Assembly: GCF_910587525.1 (NCBI RefSeq)
Contig: NZ_CAJULS010000112.1
Location: 1 to 7,726, forward strand
DNA from: an uncultured Oscillibacter sp.
GTDB taxonomy: Bacteria; Bacillota; Clostridia; Oscillospirales; Oscillospiraceae
DNA: 7,726 nucleotides
Reading direction: 5' to 3'
Positions 1 to 5,785 of the stretch are shown here, piece after piece. Position 1 is the stretch's first letter; each line of letters opens with the position of its first letter. Below the pieces are notes generated by a model. That model was not told the DNA's origin. It worked only from the letters and a program-made list of their open reading frames with translations, and searched no databases. Both the position numbers and the translations under genes were made by a program.

Positions 1-17
1 TTCTTGCCCCCAGCGTC

Positions 18-77
18 TTATTCAATGGTGTGTTTACCATTGTCAAGCGATGCTACCATGTGATATTTTAACTGCAT
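18..77 (-). CDS. Doubtful 19-residue ORF at the left edge
   Basis: The minus-strand ATG at 77 is preceded, 7 nt away, by a GGGGAGGGGG ribosome binding site (94 to 85). Further upstream is an extended -10 (TGG then TATCAT, 109 to 101) with no good -35. The product starts MQLKYHMVASLDNGKHTIE and stops at 18-20. It could be a small peptide gene, or the start of a gene disrupted close to the window edge. I recognise no family. The purine-rich ribosome binding site is the only strong point, and chance remains the simplest explanation. Confidence 0.2.
   Translation of the reverse strand: MQLKYHMVASLDNGKHTIE
23..42. repeat. Perfect 7-bp inverted repeat with 6-nt loop
   Basis: CAATGGT (23-29) and ACCATTG (36-42) are exact reverse complements separated by GTGTTT. 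The right arm ends inside a minus-strand TTGACA-like hexamer (46 to 41), which would suit an operator. However, no good -10 lies 17 nt further along that strand. There is no T-run, so it is not a terminator. Its function is unknown. Confidence 0.35.
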
Positions 78-175
78 TTCCACGCCCCCTCCCCACTCTA
101 ATGATACCATATTTCGAGCGCTTTGGGGACACTTTTTCAGCAGCTCCACCATCCCAAGATCAGTGGAAACGGTGG

Positions 176-204
176 TTGCAAATCGCGGCAATGAATGGTA
201 TAAT
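176..204 (+). promoter_or_regulatory. Housekeeping-type promoter for the binding protein-receptor unit
   Basis: The -35 TTGCAA (176-181) and -10 TATAAT (199-204) are separated by exactly 17 bp. This is a 5/6 plus 6/6 match to the vegetative sigma factor consensus. Transcription would start near 211, leaving a leader of about 165 nt before the ATG at 376. It is the only good promoter upstream of the unit, so both genes are probably transcribed from it. Confidence 0.7.
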
Positions 205-359
205 TATCCGAAAACAGCCGTGATCTCCGCCTGCGGCAGCACATTGCATTCATCCGCGCAAAGAAGGCTGCATTCACAACCGCTGAACACCGTCTTGACG
301 GCCCTTTGCCGGTCCCGTACTCCCCGCTTCAATACAGGCTCTAAGACTGCCAATTTACC

Positions 360-366
360 AGAAAGG
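360..366 (+). promoter_or_regulatory. Ribosome binding site fixing the start at 376
   Basis: AGAAAGG lies 9 nt before the ATG at 376. It supports that start over the in-frame ATG at 163, which has no Shine-Dalgarno sequence and would bury the signal peptide. Confidence 0.6.
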
Positions 367-375
367 TCTGATCAT

Positions 376-1608
376 ATGAAAAAAAGGACATTTTTTCTGT
401 TTTTATCCGCGGGATTTCTCCTCATTCTTTCCGCCTGCGGGAAGCAGGCCCCCGCTGTGGAGGAGACAGCCCCGCCGCAGACCGTGGAACTCACCGTTTG
501 GGGAGCAGAGGAGGATATGGAACTTCTTCAGGAGATCACCGCCGCTTTTCAGGCCCGCTACGCCGATCAGGCCAGCATTCAAATTACTTGCCAGCCCCAG
601 AGCGAATCCAGCTGTAAGGATATCCTGCTGGGGGATCTGGAGGCCGGGGCAGATGTCTTTACCTTTGCGGACGACCAGTCGGCCGCGCTGGCTGCCGCCG
701 GGGCCCTGGACCCCATTGAAGACGCCGCGCCAATCCGGGCAGCCAACCTCTCTGCAGCGGTGGAGGCCGCCAGTGTAAGCGGAACGCTGTACGCCTATCC
801 GCTGACAGCGGACAACGGATATTTCCTCTATTATAACAAGGCATACTTTAACGAGAATGATGTGCAAACCATGGACGGAATTCTGGCTGCGGCGGAGGCT
901 GCCGGCCGGCAGTTCTCAATGGATTGGACCTCCGCCTGGTATGTCTATGCCTTCTTTGGCAACACCGGCCTGGAGGTGGGTCTGAATGAGGACGGTCTCA
1001 CCAATTACTGCACTTGGAACCGCACTGACGGCCCCATCTCCGGTGTGGATGTGGCCCAGGCTATGCTGTCTATCGCCGCCAGCCCCGGTTTTTCCAGCCG
1101 GACTGACGAGGAATTTCTAAAGGGCGTCCAGGACGGCTCGGTCATCGCCGGCGTCAGCGGTGTCTGGAACGCAGTAGCTGTCCAGGAGGCCTGGGGCGAA
1201 CATGCCGGGGCAGTCAAACTTCCAACTTTTACCTGCAATGGCCGGCAGGTGCAGATGGCCTCCTTCTCCGGTTGTAAGCTCATCGGTGTAAACGCCTATT
1301 CAAGTCAGCCGGAATGGGCTGCGCGGCTTGCTGAGTGGATTACCAGCGAAGAAAACCAGCGCCTGCGCTTTGAGCGGCGGGGGCAGGGCCCCGCCAACAG
1401 CTCTGCCGCGGCCTCGGCCGAGGTGCAGAACTCGGCGGCCATCGCGGCGCTGCTGGCACAGTCGGAGTTCTCCCAGCTCCAGCGGGTGGGGGGCAATTTC
1501 TGGGACCCTGTGACGGAGTTTGCCACCAGTATGGCGAAGGGGAATCCCTCGGGCGCGTCCCTCCAGGCCCAGCTGGACCGTATGGTGGAGAATGTGACGG
1601 CTCGATAA
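376..1608 (+). CDS. Lipoprotein solute-binding protein, maltose-binding (family 1) type
   Basis: Product of 410 residues, the usual size for a sugar-type extracellular binding protein. It opens with MKK-R, a hydrophobic stretch (about 5-19) and the lipobox LSAC, with Cys21 as the lipidated residue, so it should be anchored on the outside of the membrane. Family features in order: the first strand VELTVWG (37-43); GADVF (91-95) followed by an Asp pair and a Leu/Ala-rich helix; YPLTADNGYFLYYNK (141-155), the equivalent of the YNK region of MalE; AGVSGVWN (258-265); LPTF (282-285); and the C-terminal WITSEENQ and FWDPV segments. The ligand cannot be named, but Trp and Tyr residues in these loops suit a carbohydrate. 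No permease or ATPase gene lies nearby. The next gene is a chemoreceptor 15 bp away, so the likely role is ligand capture for sensing. A supply role for a distant ABC transporter is the alternative. Confidence 0.9.
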   Translation: MKKRTFFLFLSAGFLLILSACGKQAPAVEETAPPQTVELTVWGAEEDMELLQEITAAFQARYADQASIQITCQPQSESSCKDILLGDLEAGADVFTFADDQSAALAAAGALDPIEDAAPIRAANLSAAVEAASVSGTLYAYPLTADNGYFLYYNKAYFNENDVQTMDGILAAAEAAGRQFSMDWTSAWYVYAFFGNTGLEVGLNEDGLTNYCTWNRTDGPISGVDVAQAMLSIAASPGFSSRTDEEFLKGVQDGSVIAGVSGVWNAVAVQEAWGEHAGAVKLPTFTCNGRQVQMASFSGCKLIGVNAYSSQPEWAARLAEWITSEENQRLRFERRGQGPANSSAAASAEVQNSAAIAALLAQSEFSQLQRVGGNFWDPVTEFATSMAKGNPSGASLQAQLDRMVENVTAR

Positions 1609-1610
1609 AT

Positions 1611-1616
1611 GGGAGG
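1611..1616 (+). promoter_or_regulatory. Ribosome binding site fixing the receptor start at 1624
   Basis: GGGAGG ends 7 nt before the ATG at 1624. The in-frame ATG at 1609 overlaps this site and has no site of its own, so 1624 is the better start. Confidence 0.75.
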
Positions 1617-1623
1617 TATTCGT

Positions 1624-3210
1624 ATGAAAGGAAAGCTTACCCTGCAGCAACGACTGATCCTGCCGGTGGTGCTGCTGGGACTGATTATGCTGCTGTCCAA
1701 CCTTCTGGCGGTGTTCAGCATCAACAACGTCCACGCCAACGCCGGTGTTATTGTGGACGAGTACATGGCCAGCGAATCCAGGCTGGAGGAAATCCGCCGC
1801 TCCATGATGGACCTCCACCGCCTGGCCCTGTCCCATATCGTGGCCGCGGACCACAGTACGATGATCCGGCTGGTGCAGGAGATCAAGGCGCAGGAGGAGG
1901 TTCTGGACGGCCAGCTGGCCTCCTATGAACGCTTTGTGTCCGGGGAGGACGAGACTGTTTACCGGGGCCTGTTGGAGGACTATGATGCCTTCAAACATGC
2001 GCTGGTCCGTCTGGTCTGCGCCAGCGCCGACAGCAAAACCCAGGAGGCCTACGCCATGGCCAACGGCGAGGTGGCGGCTCAAAGCACCGCCGCAGAAGCC
2101 GGCATCGACGCCCTTTCCGCCTCGGTCAGCGCCCGGGCGGAAGCCGCACAGCGCCACCTCTTCATCGTATACATCAGCTCCCTGGTCATCAGCGCCGCTG
2201 CTTTGGCCGTGGGCGTCCTTCTGGTGTGGGCGGCGCTGCGGATCATTCGCAAGTACGTTGTCACCCCTATCCGGAGTGCGATGGACACCCTCCAGGACAG
2301 CTCAGAAGCCCTCAACCGCGTGGTGGGCAAGATTCGCGGCCGGACCGAGACCTCATCAGGCAGCGCCCGGCGGCTCTCCGGACTGACGGAGCAGCTCTCC
2401 AACGCCCTCGGGAAGATCTCCCAGAACACAGCCGCCATCACCGCCAGTGCCAGCCACACCCAGGAGGAGGCCGGACAGATGACGGATGCCTGCGCCGCCC
2501 TCAGCCGCTACTCAGTGGAAATGCGGGGACGCTCGGAAGAAATGGAACAGTCCGCCCGGCAGGAGATGGAGGCCGTACAGGCCAGAACAGAGGACATCAT
2601 GTCCGTTCTGAATGAGGCCATCGAGAAGAGCCGGAGCGTAGACCAGATCAGCGTCCTGACCCAGGATATCCTCTCCATCTCCTCCTCCACTGACCTTATC
2701 GCCATCAATGCCTCCATTGAGGCCGCCCGGGCCGGGGCGGCCGGCAAGGGCTTTGCCGTTGTAGCTCAGGAAATCCGCCAGCTGGCGGACGCCTGCGGAG
2801 AGGCCGCCGGACATATTCAGGAGGTCAGCGGGGTCGTCACTGGTGCGGTCCAGTATCTCACTTCCAGCGCACAGGAGCTGGCCGACTACCTGGGGCAGAC
2901 CATCGCAGACCAGCTGGCTCAGTCGGTCCAGTCCGGACAGCAGTACCGGGAGGACGCAGCCTACATACAGCGGTCCATGGAGGCCTTTCACAGCCAGGCG
3001 AGCCGGCTCCGGACCGCCATGGAGGAGATTGCCGGCTCTATTTCCGGCATCTCCGGCGCGGTGGACGGCGCCGTCTCCGACATCACTGGCGTTGCGGACA
3101 GCACCCATATTCTGGTGGGCGATCTGGCCGGTATCGTCAGCGAGATGGATACAAACCAGGAAATCGCAGGCGGGCTTCAGCTCCAGGTAGAGGTCTTTGC
3201 GAATCTTTAA
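1624..3210 (+). CDS. Transmembrane methyl-accepting chemotaxis protein
   Basis: Product of 528 residues with the classic receptor layout. Membrane helix 1 spans about 11-33. An extracellular helical domain of about 145 residues (34-178), sized like a four-helix-bundle ligand domain, follows. Membrane helix 2 spans about 179-206. A HAMP-like start comes next, with the conserved Pro at 215 in VVTPI, then a long cytoplasmic coiled coil. The signalling hairpin tip (about 343-392) is recognisable from INASIEAARAG, GKGFAVVAQEIRQLAD. This tip normally contacts CheA and CheW. Oddities: the usual A-x-QTN before the tip reads SSSTD, and the Glu normally following RAG is Ala. No C-terminal NWETF-type tether is present (it ends VFANL). 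It lies 15 bp after the binding-protein gene and probably shares its transcript. The likely role is to report occupancy of that lipoprotein, by analogy with maltose-binding protein and Tar. That coupling is inferred. Confidence 0.93.
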   Translation: MKGKLTLQQRLILPVVLLGLIMLLSNLLAVFSINNVHANAGVIVDEYMASESRLEEIRRSMMDLHRLALSHIVAADHSTMIRLVQEIKAQEEVLDGQLASYERFVSGEDETVYRGLLEDYDAFKHALVRLVCASADSKTQEAYAMANGEVAAQSTAAEAGIDALSASVSARAEAAQRHLFIVYISSLVISAAALAVGVLLVWAALRIIRKYVVTPIRSAMDTLQDSSEALNRVVGKIRGRTETSSGSARRLSGLTEQLSNALGKISQNTAAITASASHTQEEAGQMTDACAALSRYSVEMRGRSEEMEQSARQEMEAVQARTEDIMSVLNEAIEKSRSVDQISVLTQDILSISSSTDLIAINASIEAARAGAAGKGFAVVAQEIRQLADACGEAAGHIQEVSGVVTGAVQYLTSSAQELADYLGQTIADQLAQSVQSGQQYREDAAYIQRSMEAFHSQASRLRTAMEEIAGSISGISGAVDGAVSDITGVADSTHILVGDLAGIVSEMDTNQEIAGGLQLQVEVFANL

Positions 3211-3218
3211 GGAATGAA

Positions 3219-3243
3219 CCGGCCGCTCTGCCGCAACGGCCGG
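3219..3243 (+). other. Hairpin in the 3' untranslated region
   Basis: CCGGCCG (3219-3225) and CGGCCGG (3237-3243) form a 7-bp GC-only stem with an 11-nt loop, 8 nt after the receptor stop. No T-run follows, so it is not a terminator by itself. It might protect the 3' end of the mRNA. An 11-nt palindrome, GGGAAATTCCC (3272-3282), lies further along. Confidence 0.4.
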
Positions 3244-3316
3244 GCAGCGTGATATTGATTAAAGCTGCACAGGGAAATTCCCATTCGGCACACATTCCGC
3301 GCACACCGCAAGAAAC

Positions 3317-3346
3317 AAGGGCGGCCTTATAGGCCGCCCTTTCCTT
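3317..3346 (+). terminator. Strong intrinsic terminator of the binding protein-receptor unit
   Basis: An 11-bp perfect stem pairs AAGGGCGGCCT (3317-3327) with AGGCCGCCCTT (3331-3341) across a TAT loop, followed by TCCTT. On the other strand the stem is followed by TTGTTTCTTG-like sequence. It could therefore also stop transcription from the minus-strand remnant that converges on it. Confidence 0.85.
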
Positions 3347-3462
3347 ATCCCCATGCTTTTTCCAGCAGAGCACAACGTCCGCAATGTATTTCCTGTGGCT
3401 CAGGGTTTTATCTCTTCAATCGTATGGACATAGCACCGCCCATTCCACAGAGCGCTGGCTGC

Positions 3463-3957
3463 TCAGACTGTAGTGCACCGCTCCCCGCTCAGGTCCATGC
3501 CGCGGATGGCCTTGCGCATGGGCAGCACGGCGGCAGGAGAGACAGACAGCTCATCCACTCCCATGCGGAGGAATGTCTCCGTCAGCGCCAAATCCGCGCC
3601 CAGCTCACCGCAAATTCCCACCCAGCAGCCATGGCGATGGCCCGCCTCTATTGTGTGCTTAATCATTCGCAGTACCGCAGGATGGTGCGGATCGTAAAAC
3701 TCATCCAGCTTGGGATTCTGCCGGTCAATGGCCAGTGTGTATTGGGTCAGGTCATTGGTGCCCAGAGAGAAGAAATCCACCTCTTCCGCCAGCTCATCGG
3801 CAATCATCACGGCGGCAGGGGTCTCGATCATAACCCCCACCTCCACCCGGTCCACGGTCACTCCCTGCTCCCGGAGCTCAGTCCGGCACTCCTCCAGGAG
3901 TTCTTTTGCTTCCCGCACCTCTCGGGCAGAAATCACCATAGGGAACATAACGGACAC
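3463..3957 (-). pseudogene. ptsI: C-terminal fragment of PTS enzyme I (PEP-protein phosphotransferase)
   Basis: The minus strand encodes about 165 residues of enzyme I, which takes phosphate from phosphoenolpyruvate and passes it to HPr. Diagnostic motifs are in the correct order: SVMFPMV, VGVMIETPAA, VDFFSLGTNDLTQYTLA, DRQNP, HPAVLRMI, and GICGELGAD with the active-site Cys of the PEP-binding domain, then MGVDELSVSP. Full-length enzyme I is about 540-575 residues. Here the whole N-terminal half (HPr-binding domain and phosphorylated His) and part of the barrel are missing. The first in-frame codon, GTG at 3957, is an internal Val of the family motif and has no ribosome binding site, so it is not a real start. 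Weak similarity continues to about 3987, where a TAG stops the frame. The end at 3463 may be near the natural C-terminus of a short-tailed variant or may also be truncated. The fragment is probably inert. Confidence 0.8.
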
Positions 3958-3958
3958 C

Positions 3959-4120
3959 GTTCCGAAGGTAGCGCTGTACGCTGCCGCCTACCTGGAGGAA
4001 GCCGCGCAGACCTATCTCGCGGCCCTTTCCACAGGCCGTCCGGTAGAACCACTGCCCCCGGAGATGGTCAAAGCGGAGCTGGGAGACGAGGACTCCTGGC
4101 TCAGATATTTGCAGCAATAG
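3959..4120 (+). pseudogene. C-terminal remnant of an unidentified plus-strand gene
   Basis: The plus frame from about 3959 to the TAG at 4118-4120 reads like real protein: ALYAAAYLEEAAQTYLAAL, then a GRPVEPLPPEMV segment, and an acidic, Trp-containing end (DEDSWLRYLQQ). Codon use (GCG, CTG, GCC, GAG, CTC) matches the genes nearby. Before 3959 this frame runs antisense through the enzyme I fragment, so the true upstream part is gone. I do not recognise the family. The helical Ala-rich end would suit the C-terminus of a soluble metabolic enzyme, but that is a guess. It directly abuts the enzyme I fragment in the opposite orientation, marking a deletion or inversion junction near 3958. Confidence 0.5.
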
Positions 4121-4121
4121 T

Positions 4122-4150
4122 TTGAAAAGCCATGAACCAGCGGATATAAT
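4122..4150 (+). promoter_or_regulatory. Promoter of the small gene at 4185
   Basis: The -35 TTGAAA (4122-4127) and -10 TATAAT (4145-4150) have a 17-bp spacer. The start point would be near 4157, giving a short leader of about 28 nt. The -35 begins 1 bp after the stop of the upstream remnant. Confidence 0.75.
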
Positions 4151-4169
4151 AGTCACATCACCCAGACGG

Positions 4170-4176
4170 AAAGGAG
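4170..4176 (+). promoter_or_regulatory. Ribosome binding site of the small gene
   Basis: AAAGGAG ends 8 nt before the ATG at 4185. It favours this start over the in-frame ATG at 4122, which lies upstream of the -10 element. Confidence 0.75.
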
Positions 4177-4184
4177 CAGCCGCA

Positions 4185-4421
4185 ATGGAAATGGAATGGA
4201 AACTGGGCAAACTGATTAAGAACAAAACATACAAACTCTGGGGCGTCAATATCTTTGACTGCCAGTGGACCGACACCGGTGAGACTGCGTACTTGAAAGA
4301 CTATACTGACGGAATCCGCAAGGACTTCAAGGTCTACTCCATTGAGGCAGAAGGTCAAACCCACTATTTTGCCGCCATGGAGCGCGGCGCCAACACCTGG
4401 CTGTTTTTCATCGGGCAGTGA
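4185..4421 (+). CDS. Small conserved-looking protein of unknown function
   Basis: Product of 78 residues, starting MEMEWKLGKLIKNKTYKLWG and ending TWLFFIGQ. It has no signal peptide or membrane helix. Alternating hydrophobic and polar residues (YKLWGVNIFDCQW, DFKVYSIEA, THYFAAME, NTWLFF) suggest a small beta-rich cytoplasmic fold with several aromatic residues. It contains a single Cys. I do not recognise a named family. The gene has its own promoter, ribosome binding site and terminator, so it is a single-gene unit unconnected by transcription to the chemoreceptors on either side. That completeness makes it a real gene despite its size. A link to chemotaxis cannot be claimed from position alone. 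Confidence 0.8.
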   Translation: MEMEWKLGKLIKNKTYKLWGVNIFDCQWTDTGETAYLKDYTDGIRKDFKVYSIEAEGQTHYFAAMERGANTWLFFIGQ

Positions 4422-4463
4422 ATTGCCGAAAACCACATCCGGACACAATAAAAAATCATAACA

Positions 4464-4507
4464 GCAGAAAGGCAAGCAGAACTGCTCTGCTTGTCTTTCT
4501 GCCTTTT
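4464..4507 (+). terminator. Intrinsic terminator of the small gene
   Basis: A long stem pairs 4464-4479 (starts GCAGAAAGG) with 4487-4502 (ends CTTTCTGC). It has 16 pairs including one G-T wobble, a 7-nt loop, and then CTTTT. It lies 42 nt after the stop at 4421. Confidence 0.8.
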
Positions 4508-4538
4508 GCACTTTTACCCCATTAGGTGCTTTATGCCC

Positions 4539-4571
4539 ACCGCACTTCAAAGGATTCTTTTGAAGTGCGGT
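4539..4571. repeat. Perfect 13-bp inverted repeat upstream of the FIST gene
   Basis: ACCGCACTTCAAA (4539-4551) and TTTGAAGTGCGGT (4559-4571) are exact reverse complements across a 7-nt loop. No T-run follows on either strand, so it is unlikely to be a working terminator. It sits 64 bp before the -35 of the FIST promoter and could be a regulator site, a DNA hairpin or a mobile-element relic. Confidence 0.6.
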
Positions 4572-4635
4572 GTATACGCCGTAACGCTTGATTATAATTG
4601 TAAAGAAGCCGCCAGGCAGCTATTTGTTTTTATAA

Positions 4636-4664
4636 TTGACAGACTAACAGATTTGCCATATAAT
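4636..4664 (+). promoter_or_regulatory. Consensus promoter of the FIST-receptor unit
   Basis: TTGACA (4636-4641), a 17-bp spacer and TATAAT (4659-4664) match the vegetative sigma factor consensus at all 12 positions, in an AT-rich stretch. The start point would be near 4671, with a leader of about 46 nt. No flagellar sigma-28 pattern (TAAA, 15 nt, GCCGATAA) is seen. Confidence 0.85.
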
Positions 4665-4716
4665 ATTTTAACTTAATATTCCGGTTTTTGAAATTATTGG
4701 GAGGGGGAGCAACGGC

Positions 4717-5772
4717 ATGAAACAATTTTTCGGTATGAGCCAGCAGGGGAACTTGGACGAGGCGCTCCAGGGACTACGTTCCCCGCAGTTCATCATGCTA
4801 TTATCTAACGCAGGTCAGTTTGAGGAACATGTGGCGGCACTGGAGCGGCGTTTTCCTGGTGTGCCCAGCATTGGGTGTATTGGAATGAGTTATCAGACTA
4901 GCGTGGCGGAGCACGGTGTGGGGATTATCGCCTTTTCGGAAGGTGTAACCGCTGCCGCCAATGTGCTCGAGCACGCCTCCACCATGCCGGTGAAATACAT
5001 ACAGCGTCTGGAGCTGGATATGAAGTCGGTGGGCGGCTCCAACGGGGATACCGTGTGCATCGATTTCTGCTCCGGCAACGACGCCTGCGTGCTCACCACC
5101 ATCTATACCGCCCTGCACAAGCGGGGCATCTCACTGGTAGGCGGCACTGGCGATCAGGGAAAGGTGTCCGCCAACGGCCGGGTCTATCAGGATGCGGTGG
5201 CCTATGGGCTGGTGCGCAACCAAAACGGCCGGGTAAAAACCTATAAGGAGAATATTTATCACCAGCTGGGGAATTACCGTTTTGTAGCATCCCATACGGA
5301 CCGGGCCAACTACGTCCTGGGCGCTCTGAACGGAAGGAGCGCCAAACAGGTCTACCAGGACATCCTCCATGTGACAGACGAGGAAATTCTCACCCGAACT
5401 TTTCAAAATCCCTTTGGCAAACTGAATGGAGACGATACCTGCATCATCTCCATCAAAGAGGTCAAGGGAAACGCCCTGGCCTGTTTCCGACAGGTGAATG
5501 ACTCCGATGTGCTGATCCTGCTGGAGCTGGGCGATTACAGAGCCATTGTGCAGAATACCATCCAGCAGATTTGCCGGGATTTCCCTCATCGTTCCGCCAT
5601 CTTCTCGGTGAACTGCCTGTTCCGCTACAAGCTGTTTACAGAACAGGGCTATATGCAGAACTATCTGCGGGACATGGCAGTCCTGGGTAACCACGCCGGT
5701 TTCGTGGGCTATGGTGAGCACTACAATAACCGGTTTGTCAACCAGTCTATGACCTGTGTGGTCTTTGAGTAA
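4717..5772 (+). CDS. FIST-domain sensory protein
   Basis: Product of 351 residues made almost entirely of the paired FIST domains. The N-terminal part (about 20-195) carries SIGCIGMSY (51-59), the equivalent of the family's GCS-type turn, and VGGTGDQGKVSANGRVYQDA (141-160), matching the family's GG-G-D and NG motifs. The C-terminal part (about 195-345) carries VNCLFRYKLF (298-307), the equivalent of the C-x-x-R motif, and GFVGYGEHYNNRFVNQSMTC (328-347), matching the family's G-Y-GE and N-x-T ending. There is no signal peptide or membrane helix, so it acts in the cytoplasm. FIST domains are described as small-ligand sensors found with receptors, kinases and cyclases; amino acids have been proposed as ligands. 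The start has a purine-rich site (GGAGGGGGAG, 4700-4709) 7 nt away. The receptor gene begins 13 bp after its stop, so this is probably the sensor half of a two-gene system. Confidence 0.88.
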   Translation: MKQFFGMSQQGNLDEALQGLRSPQFIMLLSNAGQFEEHVAALERRFPGVPSIGCIGMSYQTSVAEHGVGIIAFSEGVTAAANVLEHASTMPVKYIQRLELDMKSVGGSNGDTVCIDFCSGNDACVLTTIYTALHKRGISLVGGTGDQGKVSANGRVYQDAVAYGLVRNQNGRVKTYKENIYHQLGNYRFVASHTDRANYVLGALNGRSAKQVYQDILHVTDEEILTRTFQNPFGKLNGDDTCIISIKEVKGNALACFRQVNDSDVLILLELGDYRAIVQNTIQQICRDFPHRSAIFSVNCLFRYKLFTEQGYMQNYLRDMAVLGNHAGFVGYGEHYNNRFVNQSMTCVVFE

Positions 5773-5778
5773 AGGAGG
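5771..5778 (+). promoter_or_regulatory. Ribosome binding site fixing the soluble receptor start
   Basis: AAAGGAGG overlaps the last two bases of the FIST stop codon and ends 7 nt before the ATG at 5786. This near-ideal site rules out the in-frame ATG at 5756 inside the FIST gene and implies coupled translation. Confidence 0.85.
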
Positions 5779-5785
5779 GAGTTCC

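Larger units (their letters stand above)
1..375. other. Mostly non-coding region upstream of the binding-protein gene
   Basis: No convincing full gene is seen here. It holds a perfect 7-bp inverted repeat (23-42), a doubtful 19-residue minus-strand ORF (18-77), and a clear forward promoter (176-204). A leader of about 165 nt follows, up to the start codon at 376. The plus frame stays open from 163 into the binding-protein gene. However, the extra 71 residues are low-hydrophobicity, basic and unlike a protein, and would bury the signal peptide, so I treat them as untranslated. I recognise no riboswitch fold in the leader. Confidence 0.6.

Noticed and set aside
204..371. Open minus-strand frame of 55 codons with a Cys-rich segment
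   Set aside because: The stretch looks somewhat protein-like but has no ATG, no ribosome binding site and no recognisable motif. A chance open frame or an unidentifiable relic fits as well.
163..375. N-terminal extension of the binding protein to the ATG at 163
   Set aside because: The promoter -10 at 199-204 lies inside it, there is no ribosome binding site, and a signal peptide with lipobox starts at 376.
1300..2157. Long minus-strand ORF of 285 codons across the binding-protein and receptor genes
   Set aside because: It is antisense to two well-identified genes with high third-position GC, which keeps the opposite frame open. Its translation is rich in His, Gln, Gly and Arg, matches no family I know, and has no ribosome binding site.
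2226..2615. Alternative plus-strand frames inside the membrane receptor gene
   Set aside because: They overlap the receptor frame completely, and their translations are rich in Arg, Pro and Gly, as expected for shifted frames of GC-rich coding DNA.
3137..3373. Minus-strand ORF of 78 codons across the receptor end and its terminator
   Set aside because: It runs through a strong terminator stem and antisense receptor sequence and has no start signals.
3463..3957. Treating the enzyme I fragment as a functional short gene
   Set aside because: The first GTG is an internal Val codon of the SVMFPM motif, no ribosome binding site precedes it, and the HPr-binding and phospho-His domain is absent.
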